32,653 bases of DNA from Methanothermococcus sp. (GTDB lineage Archaea > AGJL01 > Methanococci > Methanococcales > Methanococcaceae), in the NCBI RefSeq assembly GCF_015523155.1, contig NZ_WAKW01000068.1, positions 1-32,653 on the forward strand, read 5' to 3'. Below, in pieces: positions 23,197 to 32,043 of this stretch. The notes below the pieces were generated by a model. The model saw only the letters and a program-made list of their open reading frames with translations, was not told the DNA's origin and made no database searches. Every line of letters starts with the position of its first letter. The first letter of the stretch is position 1. Position numbers and translations under genes: made by a program.

Positions 23197-23287
23197 AGTA
23201 TCACATAAAAATTTATAAAATAAGATAATGTTAATGTAGTTTAGTGTTATAAGTAATAAAAAACTATTTAAATAAACTTGTGATAGT

Positions 23288-24127
23288 ATGAAAAATTTAA
23301 AATATTATTTAGAATTAATAAGGGCAAAAAATTGTTTAACAGCATCATTTGGGACTATTGTCGGTGGTCTAATAGCTTCGGGCTTTAAATTAGATTTAAT
23401 GTATAATATATTAATTGCATCCTTTATCGTATATTTAATCTGCGGATTTGGAAATGCACTTAATGACATATACGATATTGAAATCGATAGAATAAACAAA
23501 CCATTTAGACCACTTCCATCAAATAAAATATCCTTAAAAAATGCAAAAATATTTTCATGGTTGTTGGTGACTATCGGCTTATTGCTCTCAATGTTCAATA
23601 ATGTATGTTTTGTTATAGCAATTATTAACGCACTTGCATTGTATCTGTATGCTAAAAAATATAAAAGAAACAAAATAATTGGGAATTTAATGGTTGCATA
23701 CCTCACGGGTTCAGTATTTATATTTGGTGGTGCCTCAGTCAATAATATTGGAATTACATTAATTTTATTCCTATGTGCAATGTTTGCAACATGGAGCAGA
23801 GAGATAATAAAAGATTTTGAAGATATGGAAGGGGATTTAAAAGAAGGAGTAATGTCGCTTCCCATAAAATATGGTAAAAAATCCTTATATATTGCCGGGA
23901 TTTTTTTAATGGTTGCAGTTGTGCTAAGTCCATTACCTTATGTTATGGAAATGTTTGGGGAAATTTATTTAGTTGGAATATTATTATGTGATATTTTATT
24001 TATATATTCAATTGTTAAGCTGTTGAGAGCTCCCTCAAAAAATAGTGCTAAAAAATCATCAAAAAATATAAAGTATGTAATGAATTTTGTTTGCTTTTGC
24101 TTTATCATTGGTTCAATCCTAAAATAA
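23288..24127 (+). CDS. Digeranylgeranylglyceryl phosphate synthase (UbiA family)
   Basis: Membrane prenyltransferase of 279 residues that adds the second geranylgeranyl chain to geranylgeranylglyceryl phosphate, a core step of archaeal ether lipids. The first aspartate motif, NDIYDIEIDRINKP (Asn59, Asp60, Asp63, Asp67), and the second, REIIKDFEDMEGD (about 170-184), bind Mg-diphosphate. Seven to nine membrane segments are visible. The archaeal-type PFRPLPSNKIS that follows the first motif and the length match DGGGP synthase rather than 4-hydroxybenzoate prenyltransferase. GTGATAGT precedes the ATG. The gene is convergent with the archaellum operon, 32 bases away. Confidence 0.92.
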   Translation: MKNLKYYLELIRAKNCLTASFGTIVGGLIASGFKLDLMYNILIASFIVYLICGFGNALNDIYDIEIDRINKPFRPLPSNKISLKNAKIFSWLLVTIGLLLSMFNNVCFVIAIINALALYLYAKKYKRNKIIGNLMVAYLTGSVFIFGGASVNNIGITLILFLCAMFATWSREIIKDFEDMEGDLKEGVMSLPIKYGKKSLYIAGIFLMVAVVLSPLPYVMEMFGEIYLVGILLCDILFIYSIVKLLRAPSKNSAKKSSKNIKYVMNFVCFCFIIGSILK

Positions 24128-24159
24128 AAAATAAAATTAAAAAACTAAAAATAAAGGAG

Positions 24160-25839
24160 TTAAAACAGTGGAATACCCACACCCAATATCTTATGTATTA
24201 TAAACTCAGTTATATAAGACACAATAGATACTATCCAAAGTATTATTGTAAAGTGCATAAGTAAAACCTGAGGATGACCACCATCCATCACTTTTATCAT
24301 ATAACCTGAGATTAATGCATATACAACCATACTTGCATACATTAAATAAGATATTATTGACAAATCACCTGGTGCCATGATGTTTATAACACTAATCATG
24401 GCTTCTGGAATATTCAGGGAACCGTATAAATTATTTACCATATTTGCCACACCATAGGAGGTATATAATGCAAGGGCTAGACCTCCTCCCAATCCATATA
24501 TTATAGCTGCAAATTGCTCAACACTTTGATATTTTGATTTTCTTAAATTAATTATTTTACGAAAATTATTTCCTATGATTTCAGAAGCTTTTCCAGGGTC
24601 CCCTCCCAAAAATGTACATCTTTCAAACATTTCGGAAAACAACTGTATCAAATAACTACATGTTTCAAAACCAAAAAGTCTCCATGCTTTATTGTTATCA
24701 ATTTTTATAGATACTCTCTTATAAAGTCGTTCTAAATCCTTTGTCAATGGACCAAAATCGTGTGACGATAAATACTTTAGAGAATCCTCCATACCTCCAC
24801 CTTTTGCACTGACTGAATCACCCAGTGATCTTAAAAAATCTGGAAAGTTATATTCTTTTCTTATAACTAAACTCTCCTCTCTTTTGGCAGCATACCCGCC
24901 GATTAAAAGAGGTGTAAATCCAGCAGCAAATATTATCTGATAGGGAATTGCAGATATTTTAGAAATTCCTGCAAGATATTTTCCCCAAATAAGAACGCCC
25001 AGAGTTATTATGGTTAAAATTACTGAAATTATCAAATATTTCCTAAGTTTTAAATCCACATGAGTAGGTTTCTCCCCTGTATGCCATAATCTATCTGCTG
25101 GCATTTTACTCTTTATAACATATACCAAACACACCTCTGCTATACTAAATCCAATCAGTGCCATTGTAACGGTGGTTACAAAATTATAGGGTGCTATGAA
25201 CGGGGCTATAACTGCAAATGTTACAAAAAATGCAAGAGAGGTAACTGCACTAATATACATTTCTTTAAACATGTCTAATGAATATAACGACCGTTTATAA
25301 AATGCAGCATAATCATTCATAACTATGGGCTGCTCCTTTGCTAAGAAATCTTTGAGCTCTTCACCACTATCTATTGAATATGCCATCCTATCTAAAAAAT
25401 CTGCAAACTCATTACTTGGAGTTCTATGTGCTAAAAATCTACAAGCTTCAGCAAGTGATTGATTCCATCTTTTTATCAATACATATATTTTTTTAGATTC
25501 ATTGGCTAATTGCCCAAGCTCCTCCTTTTCATGTGCAAGAATTTTCATGAGCTCTTTCCTGTCTAAATCAGTTATTGACAGAACACCAAATTTTGTTATA
25601 AATATGTGGAGTTTTTCGTTTATTTGGTTTTTTTGGTTATCTAATTCTATATAAGGATAACCTATGGCACTACCTAAAATTAATACTGGAATAATTAATA
25701 CTAATAATCGTATATATCCTGAAAAATAAGTTATTCCTATGACTACTAAAATAATAGAGAGAATAATTGAAGGTAGTATATATTTTAATAAATAATCTCT
25801 GGGCTTTAATCCCACACGGGATAGAATATTTAGGAACAT
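24160..25839 (-). CDS. flaJ: Archaellum membrane platform protein FlaJ (ArlJ)
   Basis: Polytopic membrane core of the archaellum motor, 559 residues, related to type II secretion F/PilC proteins. Nine or so hydrophobic segments group at the N-terminus (about 18-65), the middle (190-250 and 270-315) and the C-terminus (445-550), leaving two cytoplasmic helical domains that should sit on the FlaI hexamer. A T2SSF pattern is seen at FPDFLRSLGDSVSAKGGGMEDSLKYLSS and again at FADFLDRMAYSIDSGEELKDF. The start is supported by GAGGTGATTTT. The last gene of the operon, 18 bases after flaI. Confidence 0.95.
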   Translation of the reverse strand: MFLNILSRVGLKPRDYLLKYILPSIILSIILVVIGITYFSGYIRLLVLIIPVLILGSAIGYPYIELDNQKNQINEKLHIFITKFGVLSITDLDRKELMKILAHEKEELGQLANESKKIYVLIKRWNQSLAEACRFLAHRTPSNEFADFLDRMAYSIDSGEELKDFLAKEQPIVMNDYAAFYKRSLYSLDMFKEMYISAVTSLAFFVTFAVIAPFIAPYNFVTTVTMALIGFSIAEVCLVYVIKSKMPADRLWHTGEKPTHVDLKLRKYLIISVILTIITLGVLIWGKYLAGISKISAIPYQIIFAAGFTPLLIGGYAAKREESLVIRKEYNFPDFLRSLGDSVSAKGGGMEDSLKYLSSHDFGPLTKDLERLYKRVSIKIDNNKAWRLFGFETCSYLIQLFSEMFERCTFLGGDPGKASEIIGNNFRKIINLRKSKYQSVEQFAAIIYGLGGGLALALYTSYGVANMVNNLYGSLNIPEAMISVINIMAPGDLSIISYLMYASMVVYALISGYMIKVMDGGHPQVLLMHFTIILWIVSIVSYITEFIIHKILGVGIPLF

Positions 25840-25857
25840 AAAATCACCTCAATTACC

Positions 25858-27492
25858 TCAGATAGGGAATGGAAGCCCCTCCAACCCTTTTTCATAGAAA
25901 CTCCATATTACATCTAAAACCTCATAATATCCAAACATGCCTCTTGCTATCATTTCTTCAAGTATTCTAGTTCGTAAATTTAATTCATCATATATCTCCC
26001 TTGGGTCATCGTAGCCAGCTACCTTTGCAATTTTATCTTCAAGAACATAACTGTTGTTAAGTCCTGTAAAATTATGTCTATCTTTTTGAGGGTCCCATTC
26101 AAATACTCCTCTTGTAATTACCCCATCTACTTCTTTATAATAACCTTCAATTTCTTCAATACCCACAACCCTTCTTAAAAACTTACCTCTGCTATATACA
26201 GCAAGTTGAAACACTGCCACATTGAGGTTGTCCATAAATGTTAATGGAATATTGATTGGGTCTCCGTTCAATCTTTGAATCATTTTCTTAACATTTGCAG
26301 CGTGGAATGTAGATAATACCGGGTGTCCTGTCTGCATTGCTTGGAATGCCACCGCACCTTCAACACTCCTTATCTCTCCAACAATAATATAGTTAGGTCT
26401 AGACCTCAGTGCAGCCCTCAATAAATCGAACAGTGTAACTCTACTTTCCTCAGGTCCCCTTTCTCTTGTCAGCAACTGTTGCCATACTGGCTGAGGTGGT
26501 TTAACCTCGGCAGTATCCTCACAAGAAAATACCTTCGATTTTGGTTTAATAAATGGTAATATGGCATTTAATGTTGTGGTCTTACCTGATGCAGTCTCCC
26601 CACAAATAAATATACTCATACCATATTCCAAGCAAAGCCATAAATATGCCGCAGTTTGAGCAGACATTGTCCCCCAGCTGATAAGTTGGGTAATACTTAT
26701 TGGAACGTCTGTAAATTTCCTAATAGTAAATGAAGGACCTTTCAATGAAACGTCGGTTGAATAAATAATATTTATCCTCGAACCATCTGGGAGGGAACCA
26801 TCAACAACAGGGTTTGCATCAGAAACAGGTCTTCCTATCCTTTCACACATGTTTTTTAAATAGTTTGAAAGTTCAATATCATCTTCCCACTTGATATTTG
26901 TAGGAAGCATGTCAAATATCTTATGGACAAGCTGACAGCCATTTGAGCCTATTACGTGTATATCCTCAATATAAGGGTCTCGTTTAATAGGTTCAAGCAC
27001 GCCTAACCCTATTAAATCCCTTTTTAATAAATATAAATATTTATCCCTTTCAGGTTTTGTAATTTCAATTTTTCCAGCATTTAGAAAATTAAAGAATTTT
27101 TTGCCCTTTTTTTTACTATTGACAACCTTGGTTGTTTTGTTAAATAAGTCAGTTAGTATTTTTCCAAATTCATCATCATTTTCAGGAGAATCCGCATAAG
27201 GGGCATATTCTAAAAGTTTATCCATTATCATTTTATAAGTTAATCTTTCATCAGGAGTTTCCAATCTTGGCTCTATGACTATATATTTTGTCTTAACATT
27301 CTGAGTTCCAAATATATGAACGAATAATGGATCACCAATCGGATAAAGAATATTTGGATATTTAAGTTCTTTTAAATCCCTTGATAAGCTCACCATGAAC
27401 TCAGGCATTTTTAAATAGGTTTTTTTGAAGTTATCCACATACTTACGCAAATGAGGATTTCTTTCCATACTGGTTTTAAACTCATCTGCCAT
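25858..27492 (-). CDS. flaI: Archaellum motor ATPase FlaI (ArlI)
   Basis: Hexameric AAA-type ATPase of the type II/IV secretion family that powers archaellum assembly and rotation, 544 residues. The N-terminal domain (1-250) is followed by Walker A GETASGKTT (298-306), an Asp box, Walker B near IIVGEIRSVEGA, and a His box in MQTGHPVLSTFHA. The start at 27492 is chosen because AGGTGAT lies directly before it; a GTG three codons upstream is part of that ribosome site. The gene lies 61 bases downstream of flaH and 18 upstream of flaJ. Confidence 0.96.
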   Translation of the reverse strand: MADEFKTSMERNPHLRKYVDNFKKTYLKMPEFMVSLSRDLKELKYPNILYPIGDPLFVHIFGTQNVKTKYIVIEPRLETPDERLTYKMIMDKLLEYAPYADSPENDDEFGKILTDLFNKTTKVVNSKKKGKKFFNFLNAGKIEITKPERDKYLYLLKRDLIGLGVLEPIKRDPYIEDIHVIGSNGCQLVHKIFDMLPTNIKWEDDIELSNYLKNMCERIGRPVSDANPVVDGSLPDGSRINIIYSTDVSLKGPSFTIRKFTDVPISITQLISWGTMSAQTAAYLWLCLEYGMSIFICGETASGKTTTLNAILPFIKPKSKVFSCEDTAEVKPPQPVWQQLLTRERGPEESRVTLFDLLRAALRSRPNYIIVGEIRSVEGAVAFQAMQTGHPVLSTFHAANVKKMIQRLNGDPINIPLTFMDNLNVAVFQLAVYSRGKFLRRVVGIEEIEGYYKEVDGVITRGVFEWDPQKDRHNFTGLNNSYVLEDKIAKVAGYDDPREIYDELNLRTRILEEMIARGMFGYYEVLDVIWSFYEKGLEGLPFPI

Positions 27493-27553
27493 TTCTATCA
27501 CCTTATATTTATAATAAAATTACTGCTGTTATATTATACGCAATTCATACGTT

Positions 27554-28246
27554 TTATGCTACGGACGATATTTCAACTGCAATACCTAAATTAGGTTCTA
27601 CCCTAAATACCATGGTTTTTTGATATGGACCTCTTGCTAAATTGTATTTTTCAATCCTTACGAGGTTCTTAACACTCCCTCCAAATGTGTAAATTTCAGT
27701 TTTTAATACCATTGTAGCAGCTGTTCTAAATAATGTTAAAACAGATTCAGGTAGTTCTTTTGGATTTATGGTGTAAATTACAATCTTATTCATAGCTGCT
27801 ATTCTTTTAAAAAAAGCTATTAAATCATTCACCTTAATGTCGCTTGCATCATTTACTATAAGGGATGATATAGTGTCATATATTACAACGTCTTTTTCAT
27901 AAAATGTCCTTGTTTCCATAAGTTTTTTTATAAAATCTTCCTTTTGGAGATTGTCTGATATTAATGGGTATACCGGAATGTACAGTAGAACTCCGCTCAA
28001 AAGTTTTTTATTTATATTATAATTTAATGACATCATTTGCTTTACAAACTCCAATGTTGTTAATTGTGTTGAAACATATGTAACAGAGTGAGCGTTTTGT
28101 AAAAAACCATAAGCTAATCTTTGAGCAATTATTGATTTTCCAGTAGACTCTTCCCCCTCGATAAGGATTATACTCCCATATGGGATGCCCCCACCCAACC
28201 TTTTATGAACATCATCCCTACTAAGTTCGATTCTTGCAAGCTTCAT
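27554..28246 (-). CDS. flaH: Archaellum protein FlaH (ArlH), RecA-like
   Basis: RecA/KaiC-like ATP-binding protein of 230 residues that forms a ring at the FlaI-FlaJ motor and links to the cytoplasmic switch complex. Walker A GEESTGKS lies at 31-38 and a Walker B-like VVIYDTISSLI in the middle, without the catalytic Glu expected for strong hydrolysis, in keeping with an ATP-bound regulator (family knowledge). TGGTGATTTT precedes the ATG. It lies 21 bases after flaG. Confidence 0.95.
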   Translation of the reverse strand: MKLARIELSRDDVHKRLGGGIPYGSIILIEGEESTGKSIIAQRLAYGFLQNAHSVTYVSTQLTTLEFVKQMMSLNYNINKKLLSGVLLYIPVYPLISDNLQKEDFIKKLMETRTFYEKDVVIYDTISSLIVNDASDIKVNDLIAFFKRIAAMNKIVIYTINPKELPESVLTLFRTAATMVLKTEIYTFGGSVKNLVRIEKYNLARGPYQKTMVFRVEPNLGIAVEISSVA

Positions 28247-28267
28247 AAAATCACCAGATATATGCCG

Positions 28268-28726
28268 TCATTGAATCTCTACCTTCAATGTCCTAGCCAC
28301 TCCATTTTCAGAAACCACTTTTATTCTATGGTATCCTGTTGTGTTGTAGTTAACATCGATTTTACCAACTTCTGATGGATTTAATACCTCATATGATGAA
28401 GTATCATCTACTACCATCGTGGAATTTATGGATTTAATCTCTCCATCAATTAATACTGTTAAAACTTCTTTATTGAATGTTATTGGTATTTTCCCAGTGT
28501 TTTTTATATATAAAGAAATAATACCTGTTGACTGATTCCTTGGAACATCTCCAGGGTCGTTGATTATTTCAAAATCCTGAGATAGTTTTGATGAAAGTAT
28601 ATCCCCTTTATTGTTAATTCCAATAGATAAATTGTGGGTGGTGGTCGCTAGAATCCCAGAAACAGCAGCAGCAATTATTAAAACGCTGACGAATATAATT
28701 ATTTCTGAGAACACATTGGAAGCCAT
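28268..28726 (-). CDS. flaG: Archaellum stator protein FlaG (ArlG)
   Basis: Protein of 152 residues with a single N-terminal membrane anchor (VFSEIIIFVSVLIIAAAVSGILA, about 5-27) and an extracytoplasmic beta-sandwich domain. In related archaea FlaG forms a filament capped by FlaF that ties the motor to the S-layer. The domain shows IISLYIKNTGKIPITFNKEVLTV and a final strand RTLKVEIQ. AGGTGATTTA precedes the ATG. Sequons such as NTTGYH suggest it may itself be glycosylated. Fifty bases separate it from flaF. Confidence 0.92.
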   Translation of the reverse strand: MASNVFSEIIIFVSVLIIAAAVSGILATTTHNLSIGINNKGDILSSKLSQDFEIINDPGDVPRNQSTGIISLYIKNTGKIPITFNKEVLTVLIDGEIKSINSTMVVDDTSSYEVLNPSEVGKIDVNYNTTGYHRIKVVSENGVARTLKVEIQ

Positions 28727-28776
28727 TAAATCACCTAACGATTAAATAAAACATAAAAATTTAAAAATATGTAATG

Positions 28777-29184
28777 CTAATTCAAATTATAATAATACAT
28801 ATTTCCATAATCCGAAACCACACATATTCTTGCTGGAGTAGTGGCATTTATTATAACTGTAATATTATTCAGTGGAGTTAAATACATCACATCTGGATTG
28901 ACTTCAAAACTTTTTGGGTTACCGTTGTACATTATAGTCCATTTATGTGGTTCAAGAGTTAATGAACCATTATTTAAAACTGTAATATATAGAGTGTTGT
29001 TTGAATTCACCACAGATGTTATTACCAATTTTTCATGTGCTTTATTGTTTAAATTATCTATATATTCAGAATATGCGTTATTTAATTTAACGGCATTCAA
29101 ATCAGCTGAACTATAAATATATATGGAACAAACCAATACTGTGGATAATATAATTATCAAACCAGCAGTTGAACTAAACCCCAT
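28777..29184 (-). CDS. flaF: Archaellum stator protein FlaF (ArlF)
   Basis: Protein of 135 residues with an N-terminal membrane segment (STAGLIIILSTVLVCSIYIYSSA) and a beta-rich outer domain that is expected to bind S-layer protein. The start is placed at ATG 29184 (MGFSSTAG), which overlaps the end of flaE by 11 bases. A TTG four codons upstream (29196) is in frame, but the purine run AAGGGGG touches it, while that run is about 12 bases from the ATG. The overlap indicates coupled translation. Three or more N-X-S/T sites are present in the outer domain. Confidence 0.88.
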   Translation of the reverse strand: MGFSSTAGLIIILSTVLVCSIYIYSSADLNAVKLNNAYSEYIDNLNNKAHEKLVITSVVNSNNTLYITVLNNGSLTLEPHKWTIMYNGNPKSFEVNPDVMYLTPLNNITVIINATTPARICVVSDYGNMYYYNLN

Positions 29185-29581
29185 AGTATTGTTCAACCCC
29201 CTTTTTTATTCTTCTTATTTCCCATTCTATTCTATCGAGCAATTCACTTGATATTTTTTTACCATTCAATCTTTCTATAAATAATAGTGAAACTAAGTGG
29301 TCAGCAATCGTAAGATTACCAGAAGGTTCGTCTATTTCTTCGTTTCCTGTTTTAATTCCTTTTAAGTATTTTAATAAACCCAATACTGCTTTATCAGACA
29401 GCCAGCCTAAATTATAGTAGAATTCCAATATATCGGCAATATTTGAATAACCTACTCGTTCTGACAAATATTCTAACCATTTGAAAGTAAATATTATTGA
29501 CATAGGGTCCTCTGGAATCTCTTTCAATTTAGCTGGTTTATGTGCCTCAAATAATATTGAAGATAACGACGATGTATCCAT
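29174..29581 (-). CDS. flaE: Archaellum switch complex protein FlaE (ArlE)
   Basis: Cytoplasmic protein of 135 residues consisting of one FlaD/E domain: EDPMSIIFTFKWLEYLSERVG, then DILEFYYNLGWLSDKAVLGLL and LTIADHLVSLLFIERLNGKKI. The same blocks, in the same order, form the C-terminal third of FlaD. Together with FlaC and FlaD it links the motor to the chemotaxis adaptor CheF. The start is ATG 29581 because AGGAGGG lies eight bases before it; an in-frame ATG at 29614 would place this site inside the gene. Twenty-five bases separate it from flaD. Confidence 0.92.
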   Translation of the reverse strand: MDTSSLSSILFEAHKPAKLKEIPEDPMSIIFTFKWLEYLSERVGYSNIADILEFYYNLGWLSDKAVLGLLKYLKGIKTGNEEIDEPSGNLTIADHLVSLLFIERLNGKKISSELLDRIEWEIRRIKKGVEQYYGV

Positions 29582-29606
29582 AAAAATCCCTCCTAATATT
29601 TTAGAT

Positions 29607-30593
29607 TTATACACTTTGCAATTCTTCTGCCCATTTTCTTATTCTGTTTATTTCCCTATCCATACTTTCTAATTCATCTACGGGTATTGGCCTACCTGCT
29701 AATTTTTCAATATAAAGTAAGGAAACGATATGATCTTCTGATATCATCTTATCCATGGGCTTCCTGAATTCTTCATTGAGGTATTTCATGTTTTTTGATA
29801 TTTTTATCAATCTATTAACCACATTTTCAGATATCCACCCCAAGTTATAATAGTAATCTAAAATATCAATTAAATTACTCAATCCAACTCTACTTATTAA
29901 AAATTCAAGCCATTTAAAGACCAACATAGTAGATAATGTATCCTCAGGTAATTCTTCAAGATTATATTTTTTATCATGCACTCCTGTTAAATCGGTTGGC
30001 ATATCAATGACCTCCTCTCCAATAATCGGAACATTTTTTGAATTTTCAGTTTTTATTTCCTCTACAATATGTTCTTCCTCTTTTTTCTCGATTTCAGGGG
30101 TTTTCAATTCTTCAGGTTTGTATTCTTCCACATCCAACTCTTCTGTAATTATCTTACTTTCTTTCTTTTCTTCCTTCATTACATCTGCTTTTTCATTGAT
30201 TTCTACTACCTCTTCCGATTTCTCCTGCTCCGTCCCTACATTTTCTTCCAAATTAATTAATTCATTTTTAATATTTTCAGATACCTTTGTTGCAGAAGAT
30301 ATTGCCGCGACTTTCATTAATGCATCTAATTTATTACTCAACTCATTTATTTTAGTGGCTAATTCTTCTGCTTTTTTATCCTCTGGTTTTTTACCCAAAT
30401 AAAGATCAGTGACTCTATGCACTATTCTATCTAATTGATTTTTTGTTAATTTTCTATTTTTCAAATTATTTTTTAATAATTCAACAATGAAAGAAGGAAT
30501 TTTGGTTTTTAAATTTTCTAGATATTCCTCCAATTCATCCTCGGTTAAGTAATCTTCCATTGAGGAAGAATAAAGTTCTGTTTCACTAACCAT
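29607..30593 (-). CDS. flaD: Archaellum switch complex protein FlaD (ArlD)
   Basis: Cytoplasmic protein of 328 residues. The N-terminal 130 residues are helical with coiled-coil character. Residues of about 130-200 are a highly charged Glu/Lys-rich spacer (VEEIKTENSKN and similar). The C-terminal 120 residues form the FlaD/E domain (LPEDTLSTMLVFKWLEFLISRVG, DILDYYYNLGWISENVVNRLI). In Methanococcus flaD can also yield a shorter product from an internal start (family knowledge); whether that holds here cannot be told. ATG 30593 follows TTAGGAGAGGG and overlaps the flaC stop by eight bases, so translation is coupled. Confidence 0.93.
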   Translation of the reverse strand: MVSETELYSSSMEDYLTEDELEEYLENLKTKIPSFIVELLKNNLKNRKLTKNQLDRIVHRVTDLYLGKKPEDKKAEELATKINELSNKLDALMKVAAISSATKVSENIKNELINLEENVGTEQEKSEEVVEINEKADVMKEEKKESKIITEELDVEEYKPEELKTPEIEKKEEEHIVEEIKTENSKNVPIIGEEVIDMPTDLTGVHDKKYNLEELPEDTLSTMLVFKWLEFLISRVGLSNLIDILDYYYNLGWISENVVNRLIKISKNMKYLNEEFRKPMDKMISEDHIVSLLYIEKLAGRPIPVDELESMDREINRIRKWAEELQSV

Positions 30594-31139
30594 TTGAACC
30601 CTCTCCTAATATTACTTTGGAGACTTCTTCTTCTGCAAGTATATTATTAATAACATCATCTAAATCGATATCATGCTGTTTTAGATATATATCTGCAAGA
30701 ATTACAACATCTTTTTGCAACTCATCAACTTTTTTTCTAAGGTTGTTTGCTTCATATTCCAATCTCTCCATTTTTTCTATGCTGGTTGCAGTAATCTTTG
30801 AAATACCTATAAATGGATTTACCTGATTTGAGACCACTTCATAAAGTGCCATTATGTCCTGAAAGTTCTCATTTATTTTATTTATATCCTCCCTTAGGGT
30901 TTCATTTTCCTTTCTTAAATTTGTAATCATCATCTCTATTTTTGGAAATCTTGATTCAAGCTCTCCAATTTTAGCAAGAAGCTCCTCATTTGCAGCCACT
31001 AATTCATCTCCCGATTCATACATATCATCTTCATCGAGCATGAATTCATCTTCCAGAGCTTTTTCATTATCCTCTCCTTTCTTTTTACCAAATGCTATTT
31101 TTTTTTTATTTCATCAATTATTTCAGATATATTTGGCAT
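30586..31139 (-). CDS. flaC: Archaellum switch complex protein FlaC (ArlC), frame broken at A10
   Basis: The gene starts at ATG 31139 after AGGTGAAAAA and encodes MPNISEIIDEIKKK, then meets TAG directly after a run of ten A (plus-strand T-run 31098-31107). One more A would join it without a stop to IAFGKKKGEDNEKALEDEF and the long downstream frame that begins MLDEDDMYESGDE at 31041, giving 184 residues, about the length expected for methanococcal FlaC. The downstream part is a coiled-coil protein (KIGELESRFPKIEMMITNLRKENETL). Either the sequence has lost an A, or slippage on the A-run restores the frame, or translation restarts at 31041 without a clear ribosome site. Confidence 0.85.
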
Positions 31140-31150
31140 TTTTTCACCTG

Positions 31151-32008
31151 TTATTGAAGAGCCACTATTTTACTACCAAATACCGATGGTGTTCTAAATT
31201 CAATTATTCCTGATGCTCCATATTCTGGTATTACCTCACCAAATATTTTTTCTCTTGTAGCCACACCTGGCTCAAATATGACTCCTGTATTTACTGTAAG
31301 TATAACTTTATCACCATAGTTAATCGTAGGATGAGCTCCGTATGTGGATTTATCAGCATCCTGTAAAACGATTACTCCAAATTTAGGCACATTGTTTAGT
31401 ACCCATCCATCCTTTCCTACGGTAACTTCATCTGAATTTCTAATTACAACATAACTTCCATTGACATGCTCTCCTTCAGAGGTATTAATCATAGTGGTAT
31501 TAACTGAGTCGTTAGCTCCGTTAAGAACTAGTCCATTAAATATATTCTCTGTACCGTTTGTATCTGCATATTTGATAACACCTGAATACACCAATGATAC
31601 CTTTTTATCTTCATTTGATAGCGTAATTATTGTGGAAGATAAATCTATATCATCACCAATATTGGGTCCTATAAATATAGCTATACCTTTTATACGATTA
31701 TATTGGGGGTATTCCAATATACTTCGATATTTAGAGTTGTTTATTATAGTCTCGTTGGATGTCTTGTTTATAATTATAAAAGAATCCGTAGAATTAACGT
31801 CTGCATATCCTGAAACTTTGAGAACCTGAACACCACTTGCCACCTGTTCTGTGCTTTCCTGACCAACAGTGGATGCTTTGTGTTGTAATTTTCCAGCTGT
31901 GTTTATAATAACCGCCGCTGCAACTGCTGCAACCAATACTAAGGCAATAAATATAATTAAGGTTCCAATACCAATAGCACCCCTTTTGTTTTTAAGGAAT
32001 TTTAGCAT
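31151..32008 (-). CDS. flaB: Archaellin, FlaB3-like, long form
   Basis: Pre-archaellin of 285 residues. A class III signal peptide, [10 protein letters not shown], is cut by the prepilin peptidase FlaK after Gly10, leaving [24 protein letters not shown] as the filament core helix. The outer domain has nine N-X-S/T sequons (for example NST, NKT, NET, NGT, NTT, NTS), sites for the N-linked glycan. The C-terminus FGSKIVALQ is typical. It is the archaellin next to flaC, the position of FlaB3 in Methanococcus, which forms the hook-like base. At 285 residues it is longer than most archaellins, owing to extra sequon-rich sequence at about 70-190. GAGGTGAATTT precedes the ATG. Confidence 0.93.
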   Translation of the reverse strand: MLKFLKNKRGAIGIGTLIIFIALVLVAAVAAAVIINTAGKLQHKASTVGQESTEQVASGVQVLKVSGYADVNSTDSFIIINKTSNETIINNSKYRSILEYPQYNRIKGIAIFIGPNIGDDIDLSSTIITLSNEDKKVSLVYSGVIKYADTNGTENIFNGLVLNGANDSVNTTMINTSEGEHVNGSYVVIRNSDEVTVGKDGWVLNNVPKFGVIVLQDADKSTYGAHPTINYGDKVILTVNTGVIFEPGVATREKIFGEVIPEYGASGIIEFRTPSVFGSKIVALQ

Positions 32009-32043
32009 AAATTCACCTCAAAAAAGAAAATTAAATAAATAAT

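Noticed and set aside
23199-23297. TATCACA / TGTGATA inverted repeat between the divergent endonuclease IV and DGGGP synthase genes
   Set aside because: Each half is simply the ribosome binding site and start region of one gene, so the symmetry is not evidence for an operator.
30007-30402. Long Ser/Phe-rich plus-strand frame inside flaD
   Set aside because: Mirror of the Glu/Lys-rich spacer of FlaD; no ribosome site or family match.
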